In this document: piece after piece, positions 16,856-23,866 of the stretch
Layout: each line of letters opens with the position of its first letter
How positions within the stretch are numbered: position 1 is the stretch's first letter
Source: an uncultured Eubacteriales bacterium
GTDB taxonomy: Bacteria; Bacillota; Clostridia; Oscillospirales; QAKW01
Reading direction: 5' to 3'
DNA: 23,910 nt
Assembly (NCBI GenBank): GCA_902492505.1
Contig: CABULU010000028.1
Span: 1 to 23,910 of the forward strand
Position numbers and translations under genes: made by a program
Notes under the pieces: model-generated
Databases searched by the model: none
What the model saw: the letters and a program-made list of their open reading frames with translations, nothing else
Told to the model about the DNA's origin: nothing

Positions 16856-17802
16856 CTTCGTCCTCCCGGCTGTTATCCTGTTCATTATCCTGCGTATCTT
16901 CCTGCTCTTCTTGGTTTGCTGAAGACTGCGCGTCGTTATTTATATGAAACTGCTTTTGGTAGCTGAGCGCTTCCTCTTCCTTTTTTGATATAGTGTTATC
17001 CTTGATATATCCGGGGCTCTTTCTTCTGAGTACAATTATTGCAATCAAAGCCGCCGCAAACAACGCAAAGGCAAGCACCATCATAATTCGTACACCGAAC
17101 AGGTGCAGGTTATACTCGGAATCTCTAAGAGGCTCCATGAGACCTCTGCCTAATCCGTACCATGCCATATACCAAAGGAAAATTTCACCTTTGAATTTGC
17201 GCAGATCCATATATCCGTAAATCAGCACAAAGCCGATTAAGTTCCATAAGCTTTCATACAGAAACAGAGGATGAACAAGCCGGCTTGCTCCTTCTCCGTA
17301 ATATCCGATACCCATTGCCCATGGCAAGTTTGTCTCAATGCCGTAAACTTCTATGTTTACAAAGTTTCCCCAGCGTCCGATGATCTGTCCTATAAGCAGT
17401 CCTAATGCCATAATATCCAGCATTGAGCGCCAATCACATTTTTTGATTTTGCAGATTATAAATACGCTGATTGCTGCAAAAATCACGCCGCCGTAGATTG
17501 CAAGTCCTCCATTCCAGACGGCAATTATATCGTAAAACGAGTGAAAGCTTTCAAGGTCGCCCAAAACGTATGTAAGTCGCGCGCCTATAAACGCGACGGG
17601 AATTGTGAACAGCAGACAATCTAAAAAATCATCACTTGAAATATCAAATCTTCGGCGAATTCGGTCACACACAAAATATGCCGTAACTATGCCTATGACG
17701 ATTATTATAGCATACCATTGAATTGAGATGTTATCGGTTATCTTTATAGCGGTCGGATTAAGTTTTATCTGACCGATGCCGAGATTAGGAAACGAAACTC
17801 AT
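16839..17802 (-). CDS. lgt: Prolipoprotein diacylglyceryl transferase Lgt, with apparent frameshift in the first codons
   Basis: Lgt moves a diacylglyceryl group from phosphatidylglycerol to the lipobox cysteine of prolipoproteins. The frame is open from about 17799 to 16839. It encodes FPNLGIGQIKLNPTAIKI, span 1 with QWYAIIIV, WNGGLAIYGGVI, the signature GRWGNFVNIEVYG, then HPLFLYE and LGRGLMEPLRD: all of Lgt, about seven spans. An AAAGGAG (17816-17810) sits 7 nt before an ATG at 17802, but that ATG frame stops after five codons and the Lgt frame is +1 to it, with TGA directly over the ATG. So one extra base (for example G at 17793), a programmed +1 shift or a sequencing error lies in codons 1-5. 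The first in-frame GTG, at 17672, would delete span 1. A polar, acidic tail of about 50 residues ends the protein. Confidence 0.9.
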
Positions 17803-17804
17803 TT

Positions 17805-19085
17805 TTATTCTCCTTTGATAACTGAAACTGCAATATCAAGCGGTGAAAACAGCTCTTTTGCGCGGTTTATTATGTCTTGCGCGGTAATGTCTGCAAGAAT
17901 CTGAGCACGGTCAAACGGCTCGCGCTCGGAAAATTTTGAACTTATCAGCATGCTCGCAATTTCCGAGACGTTATCGCATGCCGAAATGATTTCACCGTAA
18001 AGCGTATTTCGCACTTGAATAAAGCGCTGCTCTAAAATGCCGTTTGACAAAAAATCTGCAATCTCTTTCTTTACGCGTTCCAATACCTCCAGCGGCTTGT
18101 CGCTTTCACCGGCAAGCAGACAAAACGCAAAGGTGTCGGACATTTCGTAATCTGATTCAAACTCCGAATTGATAATACCTTTATCATACAGCTCCTTATA
18201 AAATGACGTGGATGTGCCGAACAGCATCTCAAGCAGCATTTCGATTTCCGTCTCTTTTTTTGCAAGTTCTTTCCCGGAAAGCTGAGTGTCGTTGTCCTTT
18301 ATTCCTATATAGAATACCGGGCGTGATACCGGCATTATCTTTTCTGTGTAATTTTTAATGACGCCCCTTGGCTCACAGTCGATTTTCTGATTGATTTTAA
18401 GTTCGGTGCCCGGCTTAAAATATTTGTCGCAAAGCTTTAACACGGCTTTTTCGTCAACATCTCCTACTACTGCCAGCACCATGTTGGAGGGATGATAGAA
18501 GGTATTGTAGCAGGACATCAGTGTATCTACTGTGATTGGTGCGATGTCCTCAACAGTGCCGGCAATATCGTATTTTACCGGATGCGTGCCGTAAAGACAG
18601 CCTACAAGACCGAAATAACCCTGCCATGACGGCTCGTCTTCGTACATCTTTATTTCCTGGCCGATTATCCCTTTTTCTTTTTCTACGTTTTCATCTGTCA
18701 AAAACGGATTTGATATAAATGAGAGAAGTATTTCAAGATTTTCTTCAAATTTATCGGTGCAGGTGAAATAGTATGCTGTTTTATCGTTTGACGTATATGC
18801 GTTAGCCTTGGCTCCCGTCTTTGCATAGAAATCAAAGGCGTTGCCGTTTTTTCCTTCAAAAAGCTTATGCTCCAAGAAATGCGCGGTACCGTTTGGAATT
18901 GTAATAAATTTTCCGTTATATTCAAACTCGCGGTTTATTGAACCGTATTTTGTTGCAAGCATTGCAGTTTTTCTGCTCTTGCCCGGTTTTTTGACAATGC
19001 GAACGGTAAGTCCTGATGAATGGACTGCCTCGATGCAGGTTTCATCCATCGTTTTATTGTATATTGATTGTATTTTAGTTTCCAT
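17805..19085 (-). CDS. M16 family zinc peptidase, catalytic subunit (YmfH-like)
   Basis: A 426-residue M16B peptidase. The inverted zinc motif HFLEH is at residues 69-73, with the third ligand Glu144 in IIGQEIKMYEDEP, so it should be active. The context TAHFLEHKLFEGKNG resembles Bacillus YmfH. Its natural substrate is not known; related pairs form dimers that degrade or process small peptides. The ATG at 19085 follows GGAGGTGA; an upstream in-frame extension to 19145 lies wholly inside the preceding gene and is not used. It overlaps that gene by 11 nt. The last codons carry the ribosome site of lgt. Confidence 0.92.
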   Translation of the reverse strand: METKIQSIYNKTMDETCIEAVHSSGLTVRIVKKPGKSRKTAMLATKYGSINREFEYNGKFITIPNGTAHFLEHKLFEGKNGNAFDFYAKTGAKANAYTSNDKTAYYFTCTDKFEENLEILLSFISNPFLTDENVEKEKGIIGQEIKMYEDEPSWQGYFGLVGCLYGTHPVKYDIAGTVEDIAPITVDTLMSCYNTFYHPSNMVLAVVGDVDEKAVLKLCDKYFKPGTELKINQKIDCEPRGVIKNYTEKIMPVSRPVFYIGIKDNDTQLSGKELAKKETEIEMLLEMLFGTSTSFYKELYDKGIINSEFESDYEMSDTFAFCLLAGESDKPLEVLERVKKEIADFLSNGILEQRFIQVRNTLYGEIISACDNVSEIASMLISSKFSEREPFDRAQILADITAQDIINRAKELFSPLDIAVSVIKGE

Positions 19086-20352
19086 TTTTGTCACCTCCGA
19101 CGCCCTTGAGCAGATAAACCGTATCAAGAACGACCTCCTGTGCAACTGCGATTACGCGCTGGGGAGTTACTTTTTTTATTTCTTCTATTTGCTGAATATC
19201 TGTCAGCTTGTGTCCGGCAAGATAAGCGGCGGTCTGCATGTATAACAACGCACTAAGCGAATCTGCTGATTGAACGTAGGAGTCGATTAAATATGCACGT
19301 GCATTGTCAAATTCCTTATCTGTGAATTCGCCGTTTTTCATATGTTCAAGTTGTTTTAAAATTTCATCCTTTGCCTTGTCGACGTTTTCGGTTTCAACTC
19401 CGCTGTATACAAACATTACATTTTTAAGTGTATCACATATACTTGAGCAGTAGTAGCACAGCGACAGCTTTTCGCGCACGTTCATAAACAGCTTTGATGT
19501 GGGACTTGAGCCGAAAATTACATTAAACATCTTTGTGGCAAACAAGTCTTTCTGTGCGGCTTTACCGAGCCTGAAGCCGAGATTAAGCTTGCTCTGGGCG
19601 ACGTTCATGTCCTCGGTGACTTCCTTTACATGTGAAACCTCGTTAATGACGGATGTTTCGGCAATCGGTCTGCTCTGAGCTTCAAATTTTTCGCAAAGCG
19701 GCTTTAGAAGTCCCGATGTATCACGCTCGAAGCCTGCGTAATTTATAAACAGTGCGGCAGAGCCTATAAGTTTCTGATAAAACCGATAAAGTCCTTTTGG
19801 TGTAATTTCGTCTATTTTTTTAATGTCGCCGTACTCATATACACCGTATTTTTCATGCTCGAACATTGCCTGCTTGCATTTTTCAAGAGAGTATACGCGT
19901 TTGTCATTTATAATAGAGGCGATTTTATCCTTTAAATTCTGCTTTTCCTGCTCGACAAACGACGCTTTAAATCCGCCGTTTTCCGTAATAGGTTCAAATA
20001 TGCAAGAATAGAGCAGAGAGACAAGGTTTTGTGCGACAGGCTCCTTTTCGATAGCAAATCTGTCGCTTAAAAAACGAATACTAAATGATAATGACTGAAG
20101 CTCGCCCGCCTTAGATGTGGTGACCGACATGGTTGCGCCGTAATTTTTTTCGAGAAATGCACCTATTTTATCCATTTCCCCGTACTTTTCATTTCCTCGT
20201 TTTAAAACTGCGCTCAACAGGGCTATACTTGAGGCAGTTTCAATGTCAAGCGGCATAAACAAATCTACTGTTATACAGTCCGTCTTAAAGTTGTTTGAAA
20301 ATATATCGCAGCGCACAATGCCTGATGCGGTGATAAAGGTGGAATATTGCAT
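19075..20352 (-). CDS. M16 family peptidase-like protein, non-catalytic subunit (YmfF-like)
   Basis: A 425-residue protein with the two-domain M16B fold but no H-x-x-E-H: the corresponding stretch is VLKRGNEKYGEMDKIGAFLE. The C-terminal half keeps the element SSPTSKLFMNVREKLSLCYY that helps bind substrate in M16 partners. An inactive subunit followed directly by an active one is the YmfF/YmfH arrangement in Firmicutes, and the two should form a heterodimer. The ATG at 20352 is preceded by TGAGGTAAGAAA. It is the first gene of the seven-gene minus-strand operon. Confidence 0.9.
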   Translation of the reverse strand: MQYSTFITASGIVRCDIFSNNFKTDCITVDLFMPLDIETASSIALLSAVLKRGNEKYGEMDKIGAFLEKNYGATMSVTTSKAGELQSLSFSIRFLSDRFAIEKEPVAQNLVSLLYSCIFEPITENGGFKASFVEQEKQNLKDKIASIINDKRVYSLEKCKQAMFEHEKYGVYEYGDIKKIDEITPKGLYRFYQKLIGSAALFINYAGFERDTSGLLKPLCEKFEAQSRPIAETSVINEVSHVKEVTEDMNVAQSKLNLGFRLGKAAQKDLFATKMFNVIFGSSPTSKLFMNVREKLSLCYYCSSICDTLKNVMFVYSGVETENVDKAKDEILKQLEHMKNGEFTDKEFDNARAYLIDSYVQSADSLSALLYMQTAAYLAGHKLTDIQQIEEIKKVTPQRVIAVAQEVVLDTVYLLKGVGGDKNGN

Positions 20353-20367
20353 TTTCTTACCTCACAG

Positions 20368-20389
20368 ATTTTAAGAATAATCTTAAAAT
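20368..20389. promoter_or_regulatory. Perfect 9-bp inverted repeat over the transcription start
   Basis: ATTTTAAGA (20368-20376) and TCTTAAAAT (20381-20389) flank ATAA. It touches the -10 box of the operon promoter (20395-20390) and covers the predicted +1, the place expected for a repressor site. It could also fold as a weak AT-rich hairpin at the mRNA 5' end. Confidence 0.45.
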
Positions 20390-20418
20390 ATTATACCATT
20401 AATATAAGTATATATCAA
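20390..20418 (-). promoter_or_regulatory. Sigma-A promoter of the M16-lgt-folD operon
   Basis: Minus-strand TTGATA (20418-20413), 17-bp spacer, TATAAT (20395-20390). It gives a leader of about 30 nt before the first M16 gene. No other convincing promoter was seen inside the seven-gene run. Confidence 0.75.
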
Positions 20419-20452
20419 TCGTTTATCAAAATTTTAACAGTGTCCTGGATAA

Positions 20453-20481
20453 TTAAACGCCCGCTTATCATAAGCGGGCGT
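20453..20481 (-). terminator. Intrinsic terminator after the deacetylase-like gene
   Basis: ACGCCCGCTTA (20457-20467) and TAAGCGGGCGT (20471-20481) form an 11-bp GC-rich stem with a 3-nt loop, 7 bp after the stop of the deacetylase-like gene. On the minus strand it is followed by TTTAATT, a modest U-tract. It insulates the M16 operon from this gene. Confidence 0.78.
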
Positions 20482-20488
20482 AAAGTTA

Positions 20489-21226
20489 CTATCGGAAATC
20501 GGCAATGTCGGATAAAAGCGTATCGGCTGAACAGCCGTTTTTTACGACAAGACGCGGAATAAAACGGTTTAAACTTTTTGAACGGTCAGTCATATAGATA
20601 TAGCTGTAAATGCCGCGCGTTTCTCTTTCAGCCTGTTTTAACGCTTTTTTCTTGTATCTTTTTACATGAAAAGAGGTTCCATAAAAACTGTCGGTGAGGG
20701 CGAATATACGGCATGAACTTTGCGTTATGTTTTCAATGATACGCTTTTGTTCTTTAAGCGTTTGGCGGATGTTTTGCTGCCGAATCGTGTTATAGCTTGC
20801 GCCGACGCCGAACATTATAAGTCCGCTTTTTTGCATTTCTTTGATTTGTCTGCGCGTCAGCTGACCGTTTATGCCTATTTTATCCGGCTGTATGAATACC
20901 GTGGCCTTTGCTCCGTGCTTTTTAAGTATAGGAAAAATATCTGTATATATGTGCTCCATCATGCAGTCAAAGGTAATAATAACTGATTTATTATTTGATT
21001 TGGAATACTGGTCTGCGAAAAGACAGGAATATTGAGCTTCTTTCAATGCTATAATATGCGAATCAAATTGATTTGCGCTGCACGTGTCGCGATATACAAT
21101 GCTGACCGGCAGATTTCCGAGTATAAGCTTATCTTTGATATTAATTGAAACTGTCAGCGCGAATGTAAGATATGCCAAAAGGCATGTACATGAAATAATG
21201 AAAATTGATATTTTCTTGGCTTTCAT
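20489..21226 (-). CDS. Degenerate polysaccharide deacetylase-like membrane-anchored protein
   Basis: A 245-residue protein with a single N-terminal membrane span (about 7-28, probably an anchor or uncleaved signal) and an outside domain resembling NodB-type polysaccharide deacetylases. VIITFDCMMEHIYTDIFPIL and KKHGAKATVFIQPDKIG (about 82-118) match the first half of the fold. The usual F-D-D-G is F-D-C-M, and the H-S/T-x2-H zinc motif is replaced by VGASYN near residues 141-146, so it probably does not deacetylate. It may instead bind glycan or act as a structural homologue. The ribosome site before the ATG at 21226 is weak. It is divergent from, and probably repressed by, the XRE protein. 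Confidence 0.75.
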   Translation of the reverse strand: MKAKKISIFIISCTCLLAYLTFALTVSINIKDKLILGNLPVSIVYRDTCSANQFDSHIIALKEAQYSCLFADQYSKSNNKSVIITFDCMMEHIYTDIFPILKKHGAKATVFIQPDKIGINGQLTRRQIKEMQKSGLIMFGVGASYNTIRQQNIRQTLKEQKRIIENITQSSCRIFALTDSFYGTSFHVKRYKKKALKQAERETRGIYSYIYMTDRSKSLNRFIPRLVVKNGCSADTLLSDIADFR

Positions 21227-21276
21227 TTTTAAGTCCGTTAAACCCCGATTACTTAATTTATTGCGTATTTTATCAC

Positions 21277-21305
21277 AATATACCGCAATTTGCAGTAAAA
21301 GTCAA
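21277..21305 (-). promoter_or_regulatory. Promoter of the deacetylase-like gene
   Basis: Minus-strand TTGACT (21305-21300), 17-bp spacer, TATATT (21282-21277). The whole spacer is occupied by operator O1, so a bound repressor would block polymerase. Confidence 0.7.
21281..21297. promoter_or_regulatory. Operator O1 (near-palindromic 17-mer)
   Basis: TACCGCAATTTGCAGTA: 8-bp arms around one central base with one mismatch between arms. It is the same as O2 except for two central bases. It lies between the -35 and -10 of the deacetylase-like gene. Confidence 0.65.
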
Positions 21306-21322
21306 TACCGCAAAATGCAGTA
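21306..21322. promoter_or_regulatory. Operator O2 (near-palindromic 17-mer)
   Basis: TACCGCAAAATGCAGTA, flanked by AA and TT that extend the symmetry. Its centre is 25 bp from that of O1. It lies directly upstream of the -10 of the XRE gene and directly upstream of the -35 of the opposite promoter. Confidence 0.65.
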
Positions 21323-21325
21323 TTA

Positions 21326-21331
21326 TATAAT
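21326..21331 (+). promoter_or_regulatory. -10 box of the XRE regulator gene
   Basis: TATAAT four bases after O2, with no good -35 at 16-18 bp because O2 fills that place. The start of transcription would be near 21338. Repression of its own gene by the XRE protein at O2 is likely. Confidence 0.45.
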
Positions 21332-21360
21332 TTTAACAAATTACAGCGGGTGGTGAAAAA

Positions 21361-21573
21361 ATGTACCGTCGTATACGCGATCTACGTGAGGATCGTGATT
21401 TAAAACAGAAGGAGGTTGCGGCTGCGATTAGCTGTTCACAGCAGGTTTACAGCAATTATGAGCTCGGACAGAGGGATATACCGACCGACGTTCTCATACG
21501 GCTGTCAAAATTCTACGGGGTGTCCGTGGATTATATTTTAAACCTCACCGATAATCCGGCCATAAACAGATAA
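21361..21573 (+). CDS. Small XRE-family (Cro/C1-type) transcriptional regulator
   Basis: A 70-residue protein that is almost entirely one helix-turn-helix domain: IRDLREDRDLKQKEVAAAIS, then CSQQVYSNYELGQRDIPTDVL as the recognition region, and FYGVSVDYILNLTDNP at the C-terminus. It has no sensor or multimerisation domain, so any signal must come from a partner or from protein level. GGGTGGTG lies 5 nt before the ATG. The two matching operators in the 134-bp divergent gap suggest that it represses itself and the deacetylase-like gene; this is inference from position and symmetry. Confidence 0.9.
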   Translation: MYRRIRDLREDRDLKQKEVAAAISCSQQVYSNYELGQRDIPTDVLIRLSKFYGVSVDYILNLTDNPAINR

Positions 21574-21703
21574 TTGAAAGATTTTAAATGACAGTTTTGA
21601 TTTATGTATGAAGACTGTTTATTGAAAACCTTATTATATATATTGAATTTTTAAAAGTAAACCGTATTGTGTTAATTTTTTTAAAATCTTTTTAATATGC
21701 GAA

Positions 21704-21740
21704 AATTTAATAAAAAGCGCAGGGATTATCCCTGCGCTTT
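21704..21740 (-). terminator. Intrinsic terminator of the rnf operon
   Basis: AAAGCGCAGGGA (21714-21725) and its exact complement (21729-21740) form a 12-bp stem with a TTA loop. On the minus strand it is followed by a T5 run and more T-rich sequence. It lies 80 bp beyond the rnfB stop. The plus-strand side has no T-run, so it ends only the leftward transcript. The 80-bp gap also holds an imperfect palindrome (21757-21781) of unknown meaning. Confidence 0.85.
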
Positions 21741-21820
21741 GCTGATCAAAATTTGCGTAATACAGGTACACCTGAAATTACAGTATGAGATTATTATATC
21801 AGCTGTTTTATGCTTTGATT

Positions 21821-22615
21821 TTACTGCGTTATTTTTATTATCTTTTTAGGACATTTTTCCTCGCATTTACCGCATCCCGTGCAGAGTGAAAAATCTATGC
21901 TTGCAACATTGTCGGTAACCTTGATTGCTCCGAATTCGCAGGTTTTTTCGCAGATTTTGCAGCCAAGGCAGCCGGAGGCGCATTTTTGCCGTGTTACGGC
22001 GCCTTTGTCATGGTTGGAGCACTGTACGTAAATTTTGGCGTTTGCCGGAATAATGTCTATTACGTGCTTTGGACAGGCGTCAACACACAGTCCGCATCCG
22101 ACGCACGTTTTTTTATCGACTACTGCTACGCCGTCGTTTATGCTGATTGCACCGTGGGGGCAGACAGACGCACACGTCCCGAATCCCAAACAGCCGTAGC
22201 GGCAGTCCATAAACCCGTCAAGCAGACGTGCCGCTGCCGCACAGTCTGTCATACCGTAATACTCATATTTTTTATTTGCAATCGAGTTTCCGCCGCTGCA
22301 TCTGATATGCGCCACCTTGCGCTCTACCTGAACCGTTTTTCCGCCGGTGATTGCCGAAATTTTTTCTAATGTCTCGCCGTTGCAGCTCGGACAGCGGTTG
22401 ATCGGTTCACCGCCGTTTACAATCGCATCTGCATAGTTGGCACAGCCTGCAAATCCGCATCCTCCGCAATTGGCTCCGGGGAGCAGTTCAAGTATTTGGG
22501 TCTTGCGTTCATCTTCTTTTACGAAAAACACTTTTGACGCAAAGCCGAGCGCCGCACCCAGCAGCAGCCCGATGGCGGCAAGGCAGGCAGCGGCAATCAG
22601 AATTTCTATTATCAT
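21821..22615 (-). CDS. rnfB: Ion-translocating oxidoreductase Rnf complex subunit B
   Basis: A 264-residue iron-sulfur subunit that takes electrons from ferredoxin for the membrane complex. An N-terminal span (about 4-26) is followed by the Rnf-specific [4Fe-4S] site Cys50-Cys53-Cys58-Cys75 (ANCGGCGFAGC). After it comes a ferredoxin-like series: Cys138/142/148/152, Cys171/174/177/181, Cys216/219/222/226 and Cys245/248/251/255. That makes up to five clusters in total. AGGAGG is 9 nt before the ATG. It is the last gene of the operon, as usual in clostridial rnfCDGEAB, and is followed by a terminator. Confidence 0.95.
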   Translation of the reverse strand: MIIEILIAAACLAAIGLLLGAALGFASKVFFVKEDERKTQILELLPGANCGGCGFAGCANYADAIVNGGEPINRCPSCNGETLEKISAITGGKTVQVERKVAHIRCSGGNSIANKKYEYYGMTDCAAAARLLDGFMDCRYGCLGFGTCASVCPHGAISINDGVAVVDKKTCVGCGLCVDACPKHVIDIIPANAKIYVQCSNHDKGAVTRQKCASGCLGCKICEKTCEFGAIKVTDNVASIDFSLCTGCGKCEEKCPKKIIKITQ

Positions 22616-22628
22616 TTAAAGCTACCTC

Positions 22629-23219
22629 CTAAAATTCCATGCCGGAAAAGCCCATAAACGCAAATGACAGCAGTGCCGCCGTAATAAGCGCAATAGGGAA
22701 GCCCTGAAACGGTTTAGGGATATCACAATGCTCTATACGTTCGCGAACGCATGCAAATATCCAAATCGCAAGAGTAAAACCGAGAGCACAGAACATTCCG
22801 TTTAATATTGAAAATACAAGTCCGTAGTTTTCCGTTATATTTGTTATGGCAATTCCGAGCACGGCGCAGTTGGTTGTGATAAGCGGCAGATAAATTCCAA
22901 GAGCGCTGTAAAGCGACGGGATCATTTTTTTGAGTGCTGTTTCCACAAACTGAACAAGCGCCGCAATGACCAGAATAAACGCGATTGTGCGCAGATACTC
23001 TAATTTGGCAGGCGCAAGTATCAGATGATAGACAAGCCATGTGATAAATGACGACAGCGTCATGATAAAAGTGACGGCAAGTCCCATGCCGATCGCAGTA
23101 TCGGTCTTTTTGGATACTCCCAAAAACGGGCAGATACCTAAAAATTTCACAAGACACAGATTTTCAACCAGTATGGCGTTTATAGCTAAAACAAAAACAG
23201 AAGCAAGTGAAATTTCCAT
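22629..23219 (-). CDS. rnfA: Ion-translocating oxidoreductase Rnf complex subunit A
   Basis: A 196-residue integral membrane subunit with six spans. With RnfE it forms the membrane core through which Na+ or H+ is moved as electrons pass from ferredoxin to NAD+. NAILVENLCLVKFLGICPFLGVSKK near the N-terminus and LGIYLPLITTNCAVLGIAI are family hallmarks, each carrying a Cys in a half-span; in studied homologues these Cys hold an in-membrane iron-sulfur centre. The ATG overlaps the rnfE stop by one base (TAATG). Confidence 0.96.
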   Translation of the reverse strand: MEISLASVFVLAINAILVENLCLVKFLGICPFLGVSKKTDTAIGMGLAVTFIMTLSSFITWLVYHLILAPAKLEYLRTIAFILVIAALVQFVETALKKMIPSLYSALGIYLPLITTNCAVLGIAITNITENYGLVFSILNGMFCALGFTLAIWIFACVRERIEHCDIPKPFQGFPIALITAALLSFAFMGFSGMEF

Positions 23220-23866
23220 TATTTCGTACCGCCCTTTCTGTTTTTAAGAAACTGAACAAGTGCTATAAAAAATCCGAGAACTAAAAAACCGCCTGCCGGC
23301 AGCGCAAAGATTGAAAGCGGAGCCGTGCCGCCGAACAGCTCAAAGCCGAGCAGTGTTCCGCTGCCGAGAATTTCACGAACCGCAGCCACGCAGCTGAGCG
23401 CAATCGTAAACCCGATTCCCATGGTAAGCCCGTCCAGGGCACTGGGCAGAGGCTTGTTTTTGGACGCAAAGCTTTCTGCGCGTGCAAGAATTATACAGTT
23501 TACGACAATAAGCGGTATGAACAGTCCGAGAGAATTGGACAGAGCCGGAACAAACGCCTGCATCAGCAGGTCAATCATGGTCACAAAGCCGGCTATAATT
23601 ACTATGTATGCCGCAATACGTATTTTCTGCGGTATCAGCTTTCTCAGAAGCGATATTACCAGATTGGAGCAAATAAGAACGAATGTTGCAGCAGCGCCCA
23701 TTCCGAGTGCGTTGAGAAGGGAAGTGGAGGTCGCAAGCGTGGGGCACATACCGAGAAGCTGCACAAATGTCGGATTGTTTTCGATAATACCGTTTTTGAA
23801 AAACTCTGCAATATTAATTTTTTCTCTGTCTTTAACGATATCTGATTCGTTGGTTGCTTTAGACAT
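23219..23866 (-). CDS. rnfE: Ion-translocating oxidoreductase Rnf complex subunit E
   Basis: A 215-residue, six-span membrane protein homologous to RnfA and NqrD. IIENNPTFVQLLGMCPTLA (residues about 27-45) and LGLFIPLIVVNCIILARAESFA mark the two pseudo-symmetric half-spans with their Cys residues. GGAGGTGAGGG precedes the ATG at 23866, whose first base is the last base of the rnfG stop (TGATG). Membrane core subunits A and E adjoin as expected. Confidence 0.95.
   Translation of the reverse strand: MSKATNESDIVKDREKINIAEFFKNGIIENNPTFVQLLGMCPTLATSTSLLNALGMGAAATFVLICSNLVISLLRKLIPQKIRIAAYIVIIAGFVTMIDLLMQAFVPALSNSLGLFIPLIVVNCIILARAESFASKNKPLPSALDGLTMGIGFTIALSCVAAVREILGSGTLLGFELFGGTAPLSIFALPAGGFLVLGFFIALVQFLKNRKGGTK

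Noticed and set aside
17639..17672. GTG at 17672 as the real start of lgt
   Set aside because: It gives a long open frame but has no ribosome site and would delete the first membrane span and conserved N-terminal segment, which are clearly encoded upstream in the same frame.
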